This document shows, one piece after another, positions 8,041 through 19,604 of a stretch of 64,000 bases of DNA (within the stretch, counting starts at the first letter, position 1; the number at the start of each line of letters is the position of its first letter). Both the position numbers and the translations under genes were made by a program. Under the pieces are notes generated by a model. The model saw nothing but the letters and a program-made list of their open reading frames with translations, searched no databases and was not told where the DNA came from. Source of the DNA: a bacterium (GTDB taxonomy: Bacteria; Zhuqueibacterota; QNDG01; JAGLOF01); NCBI GenBank assembly GCA_016934955.1, contig JAFGRY010000009.1:1-64000 (forward strand). Direction: 5' to 3'.

Positions 8041-10668
8041 ATGCGACCCGTAACCGCCACACTCCTGCTCTCATTGTGTGTCACCATCTCATCAGCACAA
8101 ACCCGGGACCTGCCGCTGGACCTCCATCTGCGGGAAAGCCGGGTGCTGCCCGGCTGTGACCTGACAACAATGACGCCGAACCGGCCGCGGCTCGCCCTCG
8201 CCCTCAGCGGCGGCGGCGCCCGCGGCTTCAGTCACATCGGGGTGCTCAAAGTGCTGGAAAGCCGGGGTATTCCGGTCGACGCCATTGCGGGGACCAGCAT
8301 CGGCGCCATCGTCGGCGGTCTATACGCAGCCGGATATACCGCTGCCGAGATTGAAAGTCTGGCCGTCGCCATACAATGGGACGAAATAATCAGCAGCGAC
8401 CCTTCGCGGGAGCAGCTTTTTGTCAATCAAAAAGACGAGCGATCCACCCACCTGCTGCAGCTTCGCTTCAAGGGATCGCGGCTCGTCATGTCTTCCGGGT
8501 ACTCGACCGGACATCATTTGTCGGCGCTGCTTCGACGGCTGATTCTGAATACGCCCTATCAATACACTACTGATTTCAGGGATCTTCCCATTTCATTTTG
8601 CGCCGTCACATCAGACCTTGTCAGCGGCCGCAGCGTTCGTCTCACCAGCGGCTCCCTTACCGACGCCATGCGGGCAAGCATGGCGATTCCCCTGCTCTTT
8701 ACACCGCTCCGCAAGGACAGCATGCTGCTCGTCGACGGCGGTCTTATTCAAAATCTGCCCGTCAGCGACGCCCGGGCGCTGGGCGCCGATGTCGTTATGT
8801 GCGTTGACGCCAGTTCGCGGCTTCGTCCCGCCGACGACCTCGACGCTCCCTGGAAAATCGCGGATCAGGTCACATCCATCATGCAGCAGGAAAAACTCGA
8901 GTCGCAGCTCCGCGCCGCTGACATTGTCGTCAGTCCCGAACTGCATGGTGTCACCAATACCGACTTTCAGCGTGTTTCCGAGATCATCGCTGCAGGTGAA
9001 ACCGCCGCGCAGTCGGTCATGTCCGGCCTTCAGGCGCTGCTGGCTGAACAGGACTCCTCGGACCTTGCCGGTCACCGGGTTGATTCGCTTCGCTTTCTCG
9101 GCTTTGAGCGCACGGATCCCGAGCCGTTTCTGAAGGCGCTTCTCCCCTTTACCGCAGGCGACACTCTTTCTCTTGACAGACTCATCTGGGCCGCCGAAAA
9201 TCTTAACCAGACGGGGCGGTACGACCGGATCGGGGCGGCCCTCGACACCGTTTCAGGCACGTTGACCGTTACGGTTCATGAACACCCGGTCATTCATGCC
9301 GTCTCGTTCAGCGGCAACTCAGTGCTGCCTGACTCCGCTATCCTCTCCTGTATCACCATTTCCACCGGCAGCGTGCTCGAGATTCAGCGGCTGAAACAAA
9401 GCGCCGCAGCCATCACGCATGCCTACAAAGACGCTGACTGCGGCCTCGCCCGGATCGACTCTGTCTGGGTCGATCGCGGCACTCTCACGATCCGCATCGA
9501 TGAGGGTATTATCCGGCATATAGGGGTGGAAGGAAACCGCCGTTCTCGACCCTTCGTGATTCTGAGAGAAGTGCGTCAAAAAAAAGGAGACGTGTTTCGC
9601 ACGTCGGAGGCGCTGCAGAGCATCGAAAATATCTACAGTTCCGGATTCTTCGATGAGGCGGGAATGGTGTTCCCGAGCAGCGAAAACAGCCACACTCTCA
9701 CGTTGAAGGTGCACGAGCGGGAAAATTCAATCGCCCGCGTCGGCGCACACTACACCCTCGAGCGCCGGGGTTCCGGTTTTATCAGCCTGATCCGGGACAA
9801 CATTCTCGGATTCGGCGCCCAGGGATCGCTTACCGGGATCGCGGGCCAGCGGGATCTGTACGCGGGGGCGAGGCTCTGGTCAAACCGGTTTCTCTATTCA
9901 TACCTGGCCTATGATGCCACCCTCTCTCTTTCCCGAAGCGAATTCCTCTATTATCGCGATTTGAAAGAGTCGGGGGAGTATGCCTACTACAACCGTGAGG
10001 CGCGACTGACGGTGCTGCTGCAGATGCTTCGCCTCGGCAGTCTCAGTGCCGAGCTCGCCTGGCAAAGCCTGGATATTCACCCCATCAGCGGCAGCGGTCT
10101 GCCCGACGAATATAATAATATCATCAATTTTACAATCCGCTCCGAAGTCGATACACGGGACCGATACCCGTTTCCCAGAGAGGGAAAGCATCACCTGCTG
10201 CAATACGAAACAGCCGGCTCATGGCTCGGCAGCGAAACCGCCTACAGCATTATCTACAGTTTTCTCGACCATTACATACCCCTTACATCCCGCTACACAC
10301 TGCGTCCGAGGGTACGCTGGGGCACCGCGGATATCACTACGCCCTTTGCCAAACAATTTCAGCTTGGTGGTCTTGATTCATTTCTCGGGCTTCCCGAAAA
10401 CGCCCTCATCGGCAGGCGCATGATCGGTCTCAATGTGGGGCTGCAGGCCCGCCTGCCCCGTCTCTTTTCCATCAGGCCGCATCTTACCATCCGCTACGAT
10501 CTTGCCGGTATCTGGCCCAGTTATTCGCAAATAAGTCTCAAGGATTTTCATCACGGCGCCGGCGTCATCCTCGCCGCCAATTCGCCGATCGGCCCCGTAC
10601 GGCTGGGTATCGGCTGGGCCGATCACGGGCAGAAACAGCTCTATTTCAGCGCGGGGCATGAATTCTAA
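8041..10668 (+). CDS. patatin-like phospholipase fused to POTRA and BamA-type outer membrane barrel
   Basis: The 875-aa protein has a signal peptide (MRPVTATLLLSLCVTISSAQ). A patatin domain spans about residues 48-310, with oxyanion loop SGGGARGFSHIG, nucleophile serine in GTSIG and catalytic aspartate in DGG (VDGGLIQNLPV). POTRA-like segments follow (about 350-560), then a C-terminal beta-barrel of the surface-antigen/Omp85 type ending in a terminal aromatic residue (SAGHEF). The architecture is that of PlpD/FplA-type V-d autotransporter phospholipases, predicted to hydrolyse phospholipids at or beyond the outer membrane. The ATG is poorly supported by a ribosome-binding site; the close -10 suggests leaderless translation. 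It converges on the FecR gene through a shared terminator. Confidence 0.9.
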   Translation: MRPVTATLLLSLCVTISSAQTRDLPLDLHLRESRVLPGCDLTTMTPNRPRLALALSGGGARGFSHIGVLKVLESRGIPVDAIAGTSIGAIVGGLYAAGYTAAEIESLAVAIQWDEIISSDPSREQLFVNQKDERSTHLLQLRFKGSRLVMSSGYSTGHHLSALLRRLILNTPYQYTTDFRDLPISFCAVTSDLVSGRSVRLTSGSLTDAMRASMAIPLLFTPLRKDSMLLVDGGLIQNLPVSDARALGADVVMCVDASSRLRPADDLDAPWKIADQVTSIMQQEKLESQLRAADIVVSPELHGVTNTDFQRVSEIIAAGETAAQSVMSGLQALLAEQDSSDLAGHRVDSLRFLGFERTDPEPFLKALLPFTAGDTLSLDRLIWAAENLNQTGRYDRIGAALDTVSGTLTVTVHEHPVIHAVSFSGNSVLPDSAILSCITISTGSVLEIQRLKQSAAAITHAYKDADCGLARIDSVWVDRGTLTIRIDEGIIRHIGVEGNRRSRPFVILREVRQKKGDVFRTSEALQSIENIYSSGFFDEAGMVFPSSENSHTLTLKVHERENSIARVGAHYTLERRGSGFISLIRDNILGFGAQGSLTGIAGQRDLYAGARLWSNRFLYSYLAYDATLSLSRSEFLYYRDLKESGEYAYYNREARLTVLLQMLRLGSLSAELAWQSLDIHPISGSGLPDEYNNIINFTIRSEVDTRDRYPFPREGKHHLLQYETAGSWLGSETAYSIIYSFLDHYIPLTSRYTLRPRVRWGTADITTPFAKQFQLGGLDSFLGLPENALIGRRMIGLNVGLQARLPRLFSIRPHLTIRYDLAGIWPSYSQISLKDFHHGAGVILAANSPIGPVRLGIGWADHGQKQLYFSAGHEF

Positions 10669-10670
10669 TG

Positions 10671-10742
10671 GGGACAGGAGACCGGAAAAAACACTTTTTC
10701 GTCCGCATGTCCCCCAGATACAGCCGTCCGGTCTCCCGTCTC
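10671..10742. repeat. long imperfect inverted repeat after the patatin gene
   Basis: GGGGACAGGAGACCGG (from 10671) and CCGGTCTCCCGTCTCC (ending at 10742) pair over 14 of 16 positions around a loop of about 40 bases. The repeat lies in the convergent gap just before the terminator. It could act in 3'-end processing or be a remnant repeat. Confidence 0.45.
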
Positions 10743-10754
10743 CGGCTTCCGGGT

Positions 10755-10790
10755 AAAAAAAAGCCACCCTCAGGGATGGCTTTTAAAAAA
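10755..10790. terminator. bidirectional terminator between convergent genes
   Basis: AAGCCACCCT and AGGGATGGCTT (10761-10782) form a stem with one G-T pair and a very short loop. It has an A run on the left and TTTT on the right, so it can stop transcription from both sides: the patatin gene (plus) and the FecR gene (minus). Confidence 0.8.
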
Positions 10791-10809
10791 TTATGTTTTT
10801 AGATTGCTT

Positions 10810-11556
10810 TTATTGATGCGCCCCCGTCACCCGGTCACGCTGCCGGTTCCACTGCACCCAAGTGTTTTTCTCATCATAGTCGTTCGTATTGAACTTCCCT
10901 TTTGAAACAATCTTGCCTGATTTGTCAAACGTGATCTGCTCCATCTGCTTGACGATATAGAGCCACTCTTCCACACTCACCTCAACCGGCCCGGGAATCT
11001 CATGGGGGGCTTCGATTTGATGGGGCACCACCGAGGTGGGCGTCAGCGTCCTGTTTTCGGGTGCATTGGTGATGCGCACTTCACCGGTGTACACTTTCAG
11101 CTGGGTGGTCGAGTCCGCGGCGACCTTCAGCCGCAGAACGGTCCCGGTGATGGCCGCGGCTGACACCGGCGAAGAAATATCGAATTCGGTTTCCATCTGC
11201 ACCTTATGCACATTCGCCCAGATCTCTCCCTGTTCGAGGTTGATCTGGGTTTTCAATTTCTTTTCCTCGGTCTCTTCGTAGAGCTTCAAAATATCGATTA
11301 TCGTCTGGGGGGCAAGCCGCACAATATCGAGTTGGGCAAGATCGATTTCGGCACGGGACTGCCGGTAGGTTCGAATCTTGTCACCGGACAGTATCTCTGT
11401 TTTTACCGGTGCCGATTGCCAGAGTTCGTCGGTCAGCGGTTTCCGTTTCACCTGACCGTCTGAATAAGTGACCACACCTTTCTTCTCATCCTGCTGGGCG
11501 AACACGGCCGCCGCGCAGATGAGCATGACAAACAGTACCGCGGTACGCGTGGACAT
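10810..11556 (-). CDS. FecR-domain exported protein
   Basis: A 248-aa protein with a signal peptide (MSTRTAVLFVMLICAAAVFA). A FecR-like beta-rich domain follows at about residues 55-170 (LEQGEIWANV, SPVSAAAITGTVLRLKV, QLKVYTGEVRI), the form found in periplasmic FecR proteins without the cytoplasmic sigma-regulator part. The C-terminal third is charged and predicted soluble. The AGGAGG before its ATG lies inside the last codons of the upstream 502-aa gene, so the two are translationally linked. The role is unknown: such stand-alone FecR proteins often bind glycan or act in envelope signalling, but no sigma factor is adjacent. Confidence 0.75.
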   Translation of the reverse strand: MSTRTAVLFVMLICAAAVFAQQDEKKGVVTYSDGQVKRKPLTDELWQSAPVKTEILSGDKIRTYRQSRAEIDLAQLDIVRLAPQTIIDILKLYEETEEKKLKTQINLEQGEIWANVHKVQMETEFDISSPVSAAAITGTVLRLKVAADSTTQLKVYTGEVRITNAPENRTLTPTSVVPHQIEAPHEIPGPVEVSVEEWLYIVKQMEQITFDKSGKIVSKGKFNTNDYDEKNTWVQWNRQRDRVTGAHQ

Positions 11557-11557
11557 C

Positions 11558-13066
11558 TTATCCTCCTACACTTTCTTCGGGATAGTAGCGGCTGTAGACC
11601 ATATCGACCAGCTTGATGGCTTCCCTGGAAAAGGGATCCACGTCCCGCTTGAACAGTTCGTTGTCGATGAGAATCTTGGCAACCCGCCAGCTTTCCGACT
11701 CATCGAGTTTATCAAAGAGGGAAGTGAACGCTTCCATATCGCCGCTGAACAGTTTCTTTATGAACAGTTTTTCCGTTTTTTCATCGAGCATCGACCTCAA
11801 TCCTGTAAGACCCGTCACAGGAGCGTTGTCGCTTTTTTTCTCGCCCTCGCCCTTTTTACCGCCTTTCTCACGACGAATGATACGCATCGGTTTTTCTTCT
11901 TCAGAGGCGGTTTCTTCGGCAACGAGTTCCGGCGTTCCGGTTTCTTCCTCTTCCGCAGCTATGATCGGCTCTTCCCCGGCGGGCTCCACTTCCGCCATAA
12001 GGGGTTCCTCATCGGCTTCCGGTGCGGGTGCCGGTTCAATCGTCAGCTCCTGCGCTTCATCGGAAAGCTCGTCCGTGATCACATGGTCTTCCTTCAGCAG
12101 GTCTTCCGCCAGCTTCGTATTCTCATTCTCCACCGGCACCTCTTCCCAAACATCACCGAACTGGAAATCACTCTCTTCATTCACGTCTTCCAGAATCGAT
12201 GTCTCATCCTCGGGCTGTAATTCCCTTGTTTTCTCCTCCTCATACACTTTCTCGGGAGTGAAGGGCGAATGCGCAGCACGGCCACCGCCGAATTCGGCAC
12301 GCAATTCAATATAGCGCCGCAGGATCATCTCGATATCGGTGGCGGTGAATTCCGTATTGCCCAGCTTGATCTCGACATCGATCGCCTTGCGGAATTCGTC
12401 CAGGTACCGGTCCGAGAGAAACTCCTGAAAGATCTCACCTTCTATCCTTGTGACCTCTTCTCCCTTGGTCTCGGACAGATATTCGGTGAGCAGCGTGAAA
12501 TCCTTGAGGACGTCGGTGACCTTCTCTGGATCATTCCCGCCGGAGAACAGTGCGTGGGTAATCCGGTCATAGTCGCTCTTTTTCAGTTTGGCCAGCCCCT
12601 CTTTTTCGCAGATCTCCATCAGCTGGTTGGGATAGCTGAGAATAGTGCGGAAGGGCAGCAGTATGTCGGGGATGCGTGCGACCTCCACCGACATTTCATT
12701 TTGAAAAAGATATTGAGACATTGTGGACACGGGCTTGACCATGAAATCCAGCCTGATAATCAGGGCTTCCTGTATGTAGCGCTCGATTTCTTCCCGTGTG
12801 AAGATGGCGGCGTTGAGAATCACCGCTTCGGTGTTCTCTTTAATGAGGGCCATATCGGCCTTCTGAAGGTCAAAGTGGGGAGTTCCCTTGACAGTCAGCG
12901 GCGCTTCCTTGACCTTGTAATAATCTACTTTTTCAGCAATTACGCGTTTAATAAAATCGGGAACGGCCTTGTCATCGTTGATAACGCTGAATCGAATGGT
13001 CTTCTTGTCATCCAGGATGCGCTTTTTGAGACTCGTCAAAAGAACAACTGTTTCATTTTCCCACAT
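11558..13066 (-). CDS. unknown cytoplasmic protein with long acidic linker
   Basis: I do not recognise this 502-aa protein. The first 280 residues are predicted mostly helical (for example ADMALIKENTEAVILNAAIF and TDIEMILRRYIELRAEFGGG). A low-complexity acidic linker rich in Glu, Pro and Ala follows (about 290-410), then a basic patch (RIIRREKGGKKGEG) and a helical C-terminal domain of about 80 residues (MLDEKTEKLFIKKLFSGDME). There is no signal peptide or membrane segment. Start candidates are GTG 13075, ATG 13072 and ATG 13066; I take 13066 because AGGTG is six bases upstream. It follows archease by 12 bases and is coupled to the FecR gene. The two-domain, linker-joined layout suggests a scaffold or adaptor. 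Confidence 0.7.
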   Translation of the reverse strand: MWENETVVLLTSLKKRILDDKKTIRFSVINDDKAVPDFIKRVIAEKVDYYKVKEAPLTVKGTPHFDLQKADMALIKENTEAVILNAAIFTREEIERYIQEALIIRLDFMVKPVSTMSQYLFQNEMSVEVARIPDILLPFRTILSYPNQLMEICEKEGLAKLKKSDYDRITHALFSGGNDPEKVTDVLKDFTLLTEYLSETKGEEVTRIEGEIFQEFLSDRYLDEFRKAIDVEIKLGNTEFTATDIEMILRRYIELRAEFGGGRAAHSPFTPEKVYEEEKTRELQPEDETSILEDVNEESDFQFGDVWEEVPVENENTKLAEDLLKEDHVITDELSDEAQELTIEPAPAPEADEEPLMAEVEPAGEEPIIAAEEEETGTPELVAEETASEEEKPMRIIRREKGGKKGEGEKKSDNAPVTGLTGLRSMLDEKTEKLFIKKLFSGDMEAFTSLFDKLDESESWRVAKILIDNELFKRDVDPFSREAIKLVDMVYSRYYPEESVGG

Positions 13067-13078
13067 AATCATCACCTA

Positions 13079-13537
13079 TTACAGATCCAAGAGAAATTCC
13101 GCTTTCCAAAAGGCTCCGGTTTTTGCCAGCGTAAATCGATGTCTCGTTACCGCTTTTACCTCTTTGCAAATACCGTGCCTCATCTCATCGAACGTCTCTC
13201 CCAGACATATGCCTGTAAAGGCGCATCCGCCGTCCCGGGCACTCGTTTCCAATGAATCTTCTATACTGTATCGGCAGCAGACAAACCCTTCCTGCTCAAA
13301 AAGCAGCAGAATCTCCCGCAGCCATTTCAGCAGACACTCCTCACGTGTCGCCGCCTCTATGTGCAGGGTGCGGCTAAGGGCTTCGGTTTCCGACGGCTTC
13401 TCGGTGAGCTGCGCGGTCAGGGCCGCTGCCGAATCATAAAAAAGTTGTATAAGCGTTTCGGAATGAACAGAAATGAGACAATCAGCGGTATGCTCGAGCA
13501 GCATCCAGCCGAAACGCTTAGTCCGACTCCTCGTCAT
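13079..13537 (-). CDS. archease
   Basis: An archease-family protein (DUF101), about 152 aa from the ATG I chose. Archease activates the RNA ligase RtcB by promoting guanylylation and multiple turnover, in tRNA or damaged-RNA ligation. Family hallmarks are [10 protein letters not shown] near the N-terminus (metal-binding Asp), [15 protein letters not shown] in the middle, and KAVTRHRF plus AEFLLDL at the end. The frame is open to 13579, but family members start shortly before EHTAD, so ATG 13537 or 13504 is likelier. It overlaps the end of gyrA and was probably added to the gyrase transcript. No rtcB gene is in the window. Confidence 0.88.
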   Translation of the reverse strand: MTRSRTKRFGWMLLEHTADCLISVHSETLIQLFYDSAAALTAQLTEKPSETEALSRTLHIEAATREECLLKWLREILLLFEQEGFVCCRYSIEDSLETSARDGGCAFTGICLGETFDEMRHGICKEVKAVTRHRFTLAKTGAFWKAEFLLDL

Positions 13538-15959
13538 CTTCTCTGACAACCCGGGCAACATCGGCGACGCTATCGTCATCGTCGAGTCTGATCAGATGCA
13601 CCCCCTGGGTTGCCCTTCCCAGCACCTTCAGCTTGTCGATCTGCTGTCTGATTACCTGGCCGTTGGTGGTGATAATGATCAGATCATCCTCATCTACCAC
13701 ATCCATCATCGCGATCATATTGCCGATTTTATCGTTGCACTTCATCGTGATGACTCCCTTGCCGCCCCGGGAGGTGATGCGGTAATCGGCATTGCTCGAG
13801 CGTTTACCGAATCCCTTGTCCGTCACCACCATGAGCGTTCCTTCCCGGCGCACGACGACCATACCGACAACGAAATCGTTTTTCGAAAGCGTGATTCCCC
13901 GGACGCCGCTGGCTGTTCTGCCCATGGCGCGAACGTTCTCTTCGTTGAAACGGATCGCCTTGCCGTGGGTGGTTCCGAGAATGATATCCTGGTTTCCGTC
14001 GGTCAGTTTCGCGTCTATCAGCTGATCTCCGGTCCGGATCGTAATCGCCTTTATGCCGTCCTTGCGCGGATGACCGAAGGCGGCCAGTTCCGTCTTCTTT
14101 ACCTGCCCAAGCCGGGTGGCCATAAAGAGGAATTTGTCCTCATCAAATGATTTTACCGGAACCACCGCTGCTATCCGCTCACCCTTTTCCACCTGAATCA
14201 GATTGACAATCGCCCGTCCGCGGGAATTTTTCCCCACCTGCGGCAGCTCATGCACCTTCAGCCAGTAACATTTACCGCGGTCGGTAAAGAAGAGAATATA
14301 ATGGTGGGTGGAAGCGATAAACAGATGCTGCACCGAATCTTCTCTGCTGGTGTCGGCGCCCTTTACCCCTTTCCCGCCCCTGTTCTGGCGCTTGTACCCG
14401 CTCACCGGGAACCGCTTTATGTACCCTCCCAGGGAGATGGTGATTACCATATCCTCTTCAGCAATGAAGTCTTCAACGCTGAACTCTTCGGTCTGCCTGA
14501 TAATTTCGGTACGCCTGCCGTCGCCGTACTTCTCCCTTATCTCCTCAAACTCCGTCTTGATCACCGCCATCTGACGATCCTTGCTGCTGAGAATCGACTT
14601 CAGTTTCTGGATCTCCTTGATCAGCGCCAGATATTCGTCTTCTATCTTTTTTCGTTCCAATCCGGTCAGGCGCTGCAGCCTCATGTCGAGAATGGACTGG
14701 GCCTGAATCTCCGACAGCTTGAACGTTTTCATGAGGCCGCTTTTAGCTGTCTCCGGACTGCGGGATTTCTTGATCAGCTGAACAATCTCATCGATATTAT
14801 CCAGGGCGATTTTCAGCCCTTCCAGAATATGGGCCCGTTTTTCGGCCTTGTCGAGAAGAAAGCGGGTCCGCCTCAGGATGATCTCATGACGATGCTCGAT
14901 GAACAGCGTCAGCATATCCTTGAGCGTGAGCACCTGCGGCCTGTCATTCACGAGAGCGAGCAGAATCACTCCGAAGGTGGTCTGCATCTGCGTGTGCTTA
15001 TAGAGACTGTTGAGAATGACCTGCGGCTGTGCGTCGCGGCGGAGTTCGATGACAATACGCATACCGTCCCGGTCCGATTCATCTCTCAGGTCGGAGATAC
15101 CGTCGATCTTCTTGTTCTTCACCAGGTCGGCGATAGAGGTAATCAGGTTGGCCTTGTTCACCTGATAGGGAATTTCTGTTACGATAAGGGCTTCCTTGTT
15201 TCCTTTCCCCTTTTCGACATTGGCCTTCGCCCGCAGCACGATACGGCCCCGGCCGGTACTATATGCCTCTCGTATGCCCTCGGAACCGTATATAATGCCG
15301 CCGGTGGGAAAATCGGGCCCGGAGACATGCCTGAGCAGTTCTTTCGCGTCGATCTCGGGGTTATCGATCACCGCGATCAGCGCGTTGACGATCTCGACGA
15401 GATTGTGGGGAGGAATATTGGTGGCCATGCCGACGGCGATACCCGAGGCTCCGTTTACGAGCAGATTGGGAAAAAGCGAGGGCATCACCTTGGGTTCGGT
15501 GAGCGACTCGTCGAAATTGGGAACGAAATCAACGGTTTCTTTCTCGAGGTCGGCCAGAATATCTTCAGCCACCGCCTTCAGGCGGGCTTCGGTGTATCGC
15601 ATCGCCGCCGCGGAATCTCCGTCGATAGAGCCGAAGTTACCCTGTCCGTCGACCAGTGTATAGCGAAGCGAAAAATCCTGTACCATTCGTACCATGGCGT
15701 CATAAACAGCCGAATCCCCGTGAGGATGGTACTTACCGAGTACGTCACCGACAATACGGGCGGATTTTCGGTGCGGCCGGTTGTGCCGCAGGCCCAGTTC
15801 AAGCATCCCGTACAATATTCTGCGGTGCACGGGCTTGAGACCGTCCCGCACATCCGGCAGCGCTCTGGAAACGATGACCGACATGGAGTAATCCATGTAG
15901 GAACTTCTCATTTCATCTTCAATGTAAATCGGAATTATTCTGTCGCGTTTGTCAGCCAT
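13518..15959 (-). CDS. gyrA: DNA gyrase subunit A
   Basis: The 813-aa breakage-reunion subunit of DNA gyrase introduces negative supercoils with GyrB. The N-terminal winged-helix domain carries the quinolone-determining region [20 protein letters not shown], with the wild-type Ser and Asp positions, and the active-site tyrosine in [10 protein letters not shown] (about residue 123). A coiled-coil arm follows, then the C-terminal beta-pinwheel. The GyrA box reads QNRGGKG rather than the usual QRRGGKG (near residue 555). Length is normal for the family. It lies 20 bases after gyrB in the same transcript. Confidence 0.98.
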   Translation of the reverse strand: MADKRDRIIPIYIEDEMRSSYMDYSMSVIVSRALPDVRDGLKPVHRRILYGMLELGLRHNRPHRKSARIVGDVLGKYHPHGDSAVYDAMVRMVQDFSLRYTLVDGQGNFGSIDGDSAAAMRYTEARLKAVAEDILADLEKETVDFVPNFDESLTEPKVMPSLFPNLLVNGASGIAVGMATNIPPHNLVEIVNALIAVIDNPEIDAKELLRHVSGPDFPTGGIIYGSEGIREAYSTGRGRIVLRAKANVEKGKGNKEALIVTEIPYQVNKANLITSIADLVKNKKIDGISDLRDESDRDGMRIVIELRRDAQPQVILNSLYKHTQMQTTFGVILLALVNDRPQVLTLKDMLTLFIEHRHEIILRRTRFLLDKAEKRAHILEGLKIALDNIDEIVQLIKKSRSPETAKSGLMKTFKLSEIQAQSILDMRLQRLTGLERKKIEDEYLALIKEIQKLKSILSSKDRQMAVIKTEFEEIREKYGDGRRTEIIRQTEEFSVEDFIAEEDMVITISLGGYIKRFPVSGYKRQNRGGKGVKGADTSREDSVQHLFIASTHHYILFFTDRGKCYWLKVHELPQVGKNSRGRAIVNLIQVEKGERIAAVVPVKSFDEDKFLFMATRLGQVKKTELAAFGHPRKDGIKAITIRTGDQLIDAKLTDGNQDIILGTTHGKAIRFNEENVRAMGRTASGVRGITLSKNDFVVGMVVVRREGTLMVVTDKGFGKRSSNADYRITSRGGKGVITMKCNDKIGNMIAMMDVVDEDDLIIITTNGQVIRQQIDKLKVLGRATQGVHLIRLDDDDSVADVARVVREDDEESD

Positions 15960-15979
15960 TCGTGATCTTCGTACCTATT

Positions 15980-17896
<1,917 letters not shown>

Positions 17897-17900
17897 TTAT

Positions 17901-18179
17901 TCACAGTAATATTAATTCAGTAATCGCTGAGTCGAGTGTTCTGTTTATTTTTTCCAGTATTTCTTTTTTATAAAAAATCAGCTCGTTTCTCCAGGCATCG
18001 CTCTCGACTCTCACAAACAATTTCCCGTTACTGATCCGCTCGGGACGGGTCACCGCTGCAATGGTGTTTCCCACGATCGCTGGCCAGTCCTGAAGTGTCC
18101 GGTATCGCCTGATCGGTTCTTCGAGGCCGCTCTCTTTCAGACAGCGCGTGAGAACCGACTGTATCGATTCTGCCGCCAT
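17901..18179 (-). CDS. dciA: DUF721 / DciA-type helicase loader
   Basis: A 92-aa DUF721 protein. DciA, the ancestral loader or operator of the replicative helicase DnaB, shares this KH-like fold. Family features are IQSVLTRCLKESGLEE at the N-terminus, the DWPAIVGNTIAAVTRPERI motif and the LFVRVESDAWRNELIFYKKEIL core with the conserved Trp. Its ATG directly follows the dnaN stop (TAAATG). The position between dnaN and gyrB fits a replication role, and no dnaC/dnaI loader is seen nearby. Confidence 0.85.
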   Translation of the reverse strand: MAAESIQSVLTRCLKESGLEEPIRRYRTLQDWPAIVGNTIAAVTRPERISNGKLFVRVESDAWRNELIFYKKEILEKINRTLDSAITELILL

Positions 18180-19295
18180 TTAGCCGAGCTTGATTGGCAT
18201 AATAAGCATAATAAACGATTCGTTCTCATTTTCAGCCGTCGGCGTTATGAGCGCAGCCCGCACCGGGCTCTTGAGCTTGAAAACGACCTGTTCCGTATCT
18301 GCATGGCGCAGGATATCGAGAAGATAATTGGCGTTATATCCTATCTCCATCGGCTCTCCGTCATATTCGACATCCAGTGTTTCCCGGCCTTCGCCGCCCA
18401 CTTCCAGGTCTTCGGAACAGACGAGCAGCTGATTGGGCGACAATTCGAGCCGTATCTGATGCGTGAGAGCGCTGGCAAATAAAGATACCCGTTTCACCGA
18501 TGAGATGAGCAGTTCACGGTCAACGGTCAGGGTTTTATCATTATCCCTGGGGATTACCCGCTCGTAATCTGGGTACTCTCCCTCCACCAGCCGGGTGTAG
18601 AGCGTGGTGTTGCCGAAATTGAACTGCAGACCGGTCTGATCGATGGTCAATTCGGTATCGCCCTCTTCCTCGAGATTTTTGAGGGCAATCTGCACCGCCT
18701 TGGGGGGAATGATCATTTTAAGAGGAGATACTTCCGCCTTGAATCCCCGGTTGACAATCTTGGAGAGTCTGTGACCGTCAGTTGCCACCATTCTGAATTC
18801 ATCGGGCATGATCTGCAGGAAAACACCCATCAGCGCCGGCCGCAGCTCTTCCGAAGAAACAGCGAAGATGGTCTTCTGAAGCATACGGGCGATCAGCTGA
18901 TTCGGAACGGTAAAATTCTCCGCGTCGGAAAACTGGGGTTGTTCCGGATAGTTGTCTTTTGACAGACCGGATACATGGTACCGTCCCTTGTCCGTGGTGA
19001 TTTTCAGTTTATTATTTTCTTCAAGTTCGAACTGAATGGAAATATCGGGAAGCGACCGGATCATTTCAGTCATCACCCGGGCAGGAAGCGCGATCGAGCC
19101 CGGTGTGTCCACCTGTTCCACGGGAACCCGGGTCGTTATCGACACTTCCAGATCGGTGCCGGTAATTTTCAATCCGCCATCTTCCAGATCGAAGAGTATG
19201 TTCTCGAGAATCGGGGTTGTCGATCTGGTGGGAACGACTCTTCCGATATTTTGCAGCGCTTCAAGAAGTGTGCTTTGATTGATCGAAAATTTCAT
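18180..19295 (-). CDS. dnaN: DNA polymerase III beta sliding clamp
   Basis: This 371-aa protein is the ring-shaped processivity clamp of the replicative polymerase. It starts MKFSINQSTLLEALQNIGRV, has the three repeated clamp domains (TPILENILFDLEDGGLKITG; FRMVATDGHRLSKI; NANYLLDILRHADTEQVVFK) and ends in a typical IMLIMPIKL hydrophobic tail. The frame is open to 19319, but ATG 19295 has GGGAGG upstream and begins the conserved N-terminus. It is separated from dnaA by a 309-bp AT-rich gap that probably forms part of the origin. Confidence 0.97.
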   Translation of the reverse strand: MKFSINQSTLLEALQNIGRVVPTRSTTPILENILFDLEDGGLKITGTDLEVSITTRVPVEQVDTPGSIALPARVMTEMIRSLPDISIQFELEENNKLKITTDKGRYHVSGLSKDNYPEQPQFSDAENFTVPNQLIARMLQKTIFAVSSEELRPALMGVFLQIMPDEFRMVATDGHRLSKIVNRGFKAEVSPLKMIIPPKAVQIALKNLEEEGDTELTIDQTGLQFNFGNTTLYTRLVEGEYPDYERVIPRDNDKTLTVDRELLISSVKRVSLFASALTHQIRLELSPNQLLVCSEDLEVGGEGRETLDVEYDGEPMEIGYNANYLLDILRHADTEQVVFKLKSPVRAALITPTAENENESFIMLIMPIKLG

Positions 19296-19604
19296 GAGAG
19301 TACCTCCCGAGTTTTCCACAGGAACGAACTATAAAGTAACTAAATAATTTATATAATTCAAGATAATAGTTGTTATAGTAAGAGTGTTGATAACCTGCGA
19401 TCAGACCATTTTTTTAAAACATAAGTAAATAAAAAATAGCATTATGACACATCTTGATAACCTGCCGAATATTGTGAATGCGGTGTTGATGTGTGTTGAA
19501 AAAATGAGGATAAGAATCAATGCACGAAAGGAAAAAACAACAGCGTGATTTCATGAACAAATTATTGACATTGAAAACATCGTTTATCAACACTGCGTCA
19601 ACAG
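19296..19604. other. candidate oriC part 1: dnaA-dnaN intergenic region
   Basis: This AT-rich gap holds DnaA-box-like sequences close to TTATCCACA: TTTTCCACA at 19312-19320, TGTTGATAA at 19385-19393 (reverse), TCTTGATAA at 19452-19460 (reverse) and TTATCAACA at 19584-19592. The last three lie inside or near repeated motifs, including a 12-bp direct repeat, TTGATAACCTGC, at 19387 and 19454. Such clusters next to dnaA are the usual form of bacterial origins. No gene is credible here; the small open frames are low-complexity. Confidence 0.55.

Noticed and set aside
14250-15965. A 571-aa plus-strand open frame opposite gyrA
   Set aside because: Antisense shadow of a certain gyrA; composition is His/Gln/Val-rich as expected for a reverse frame.
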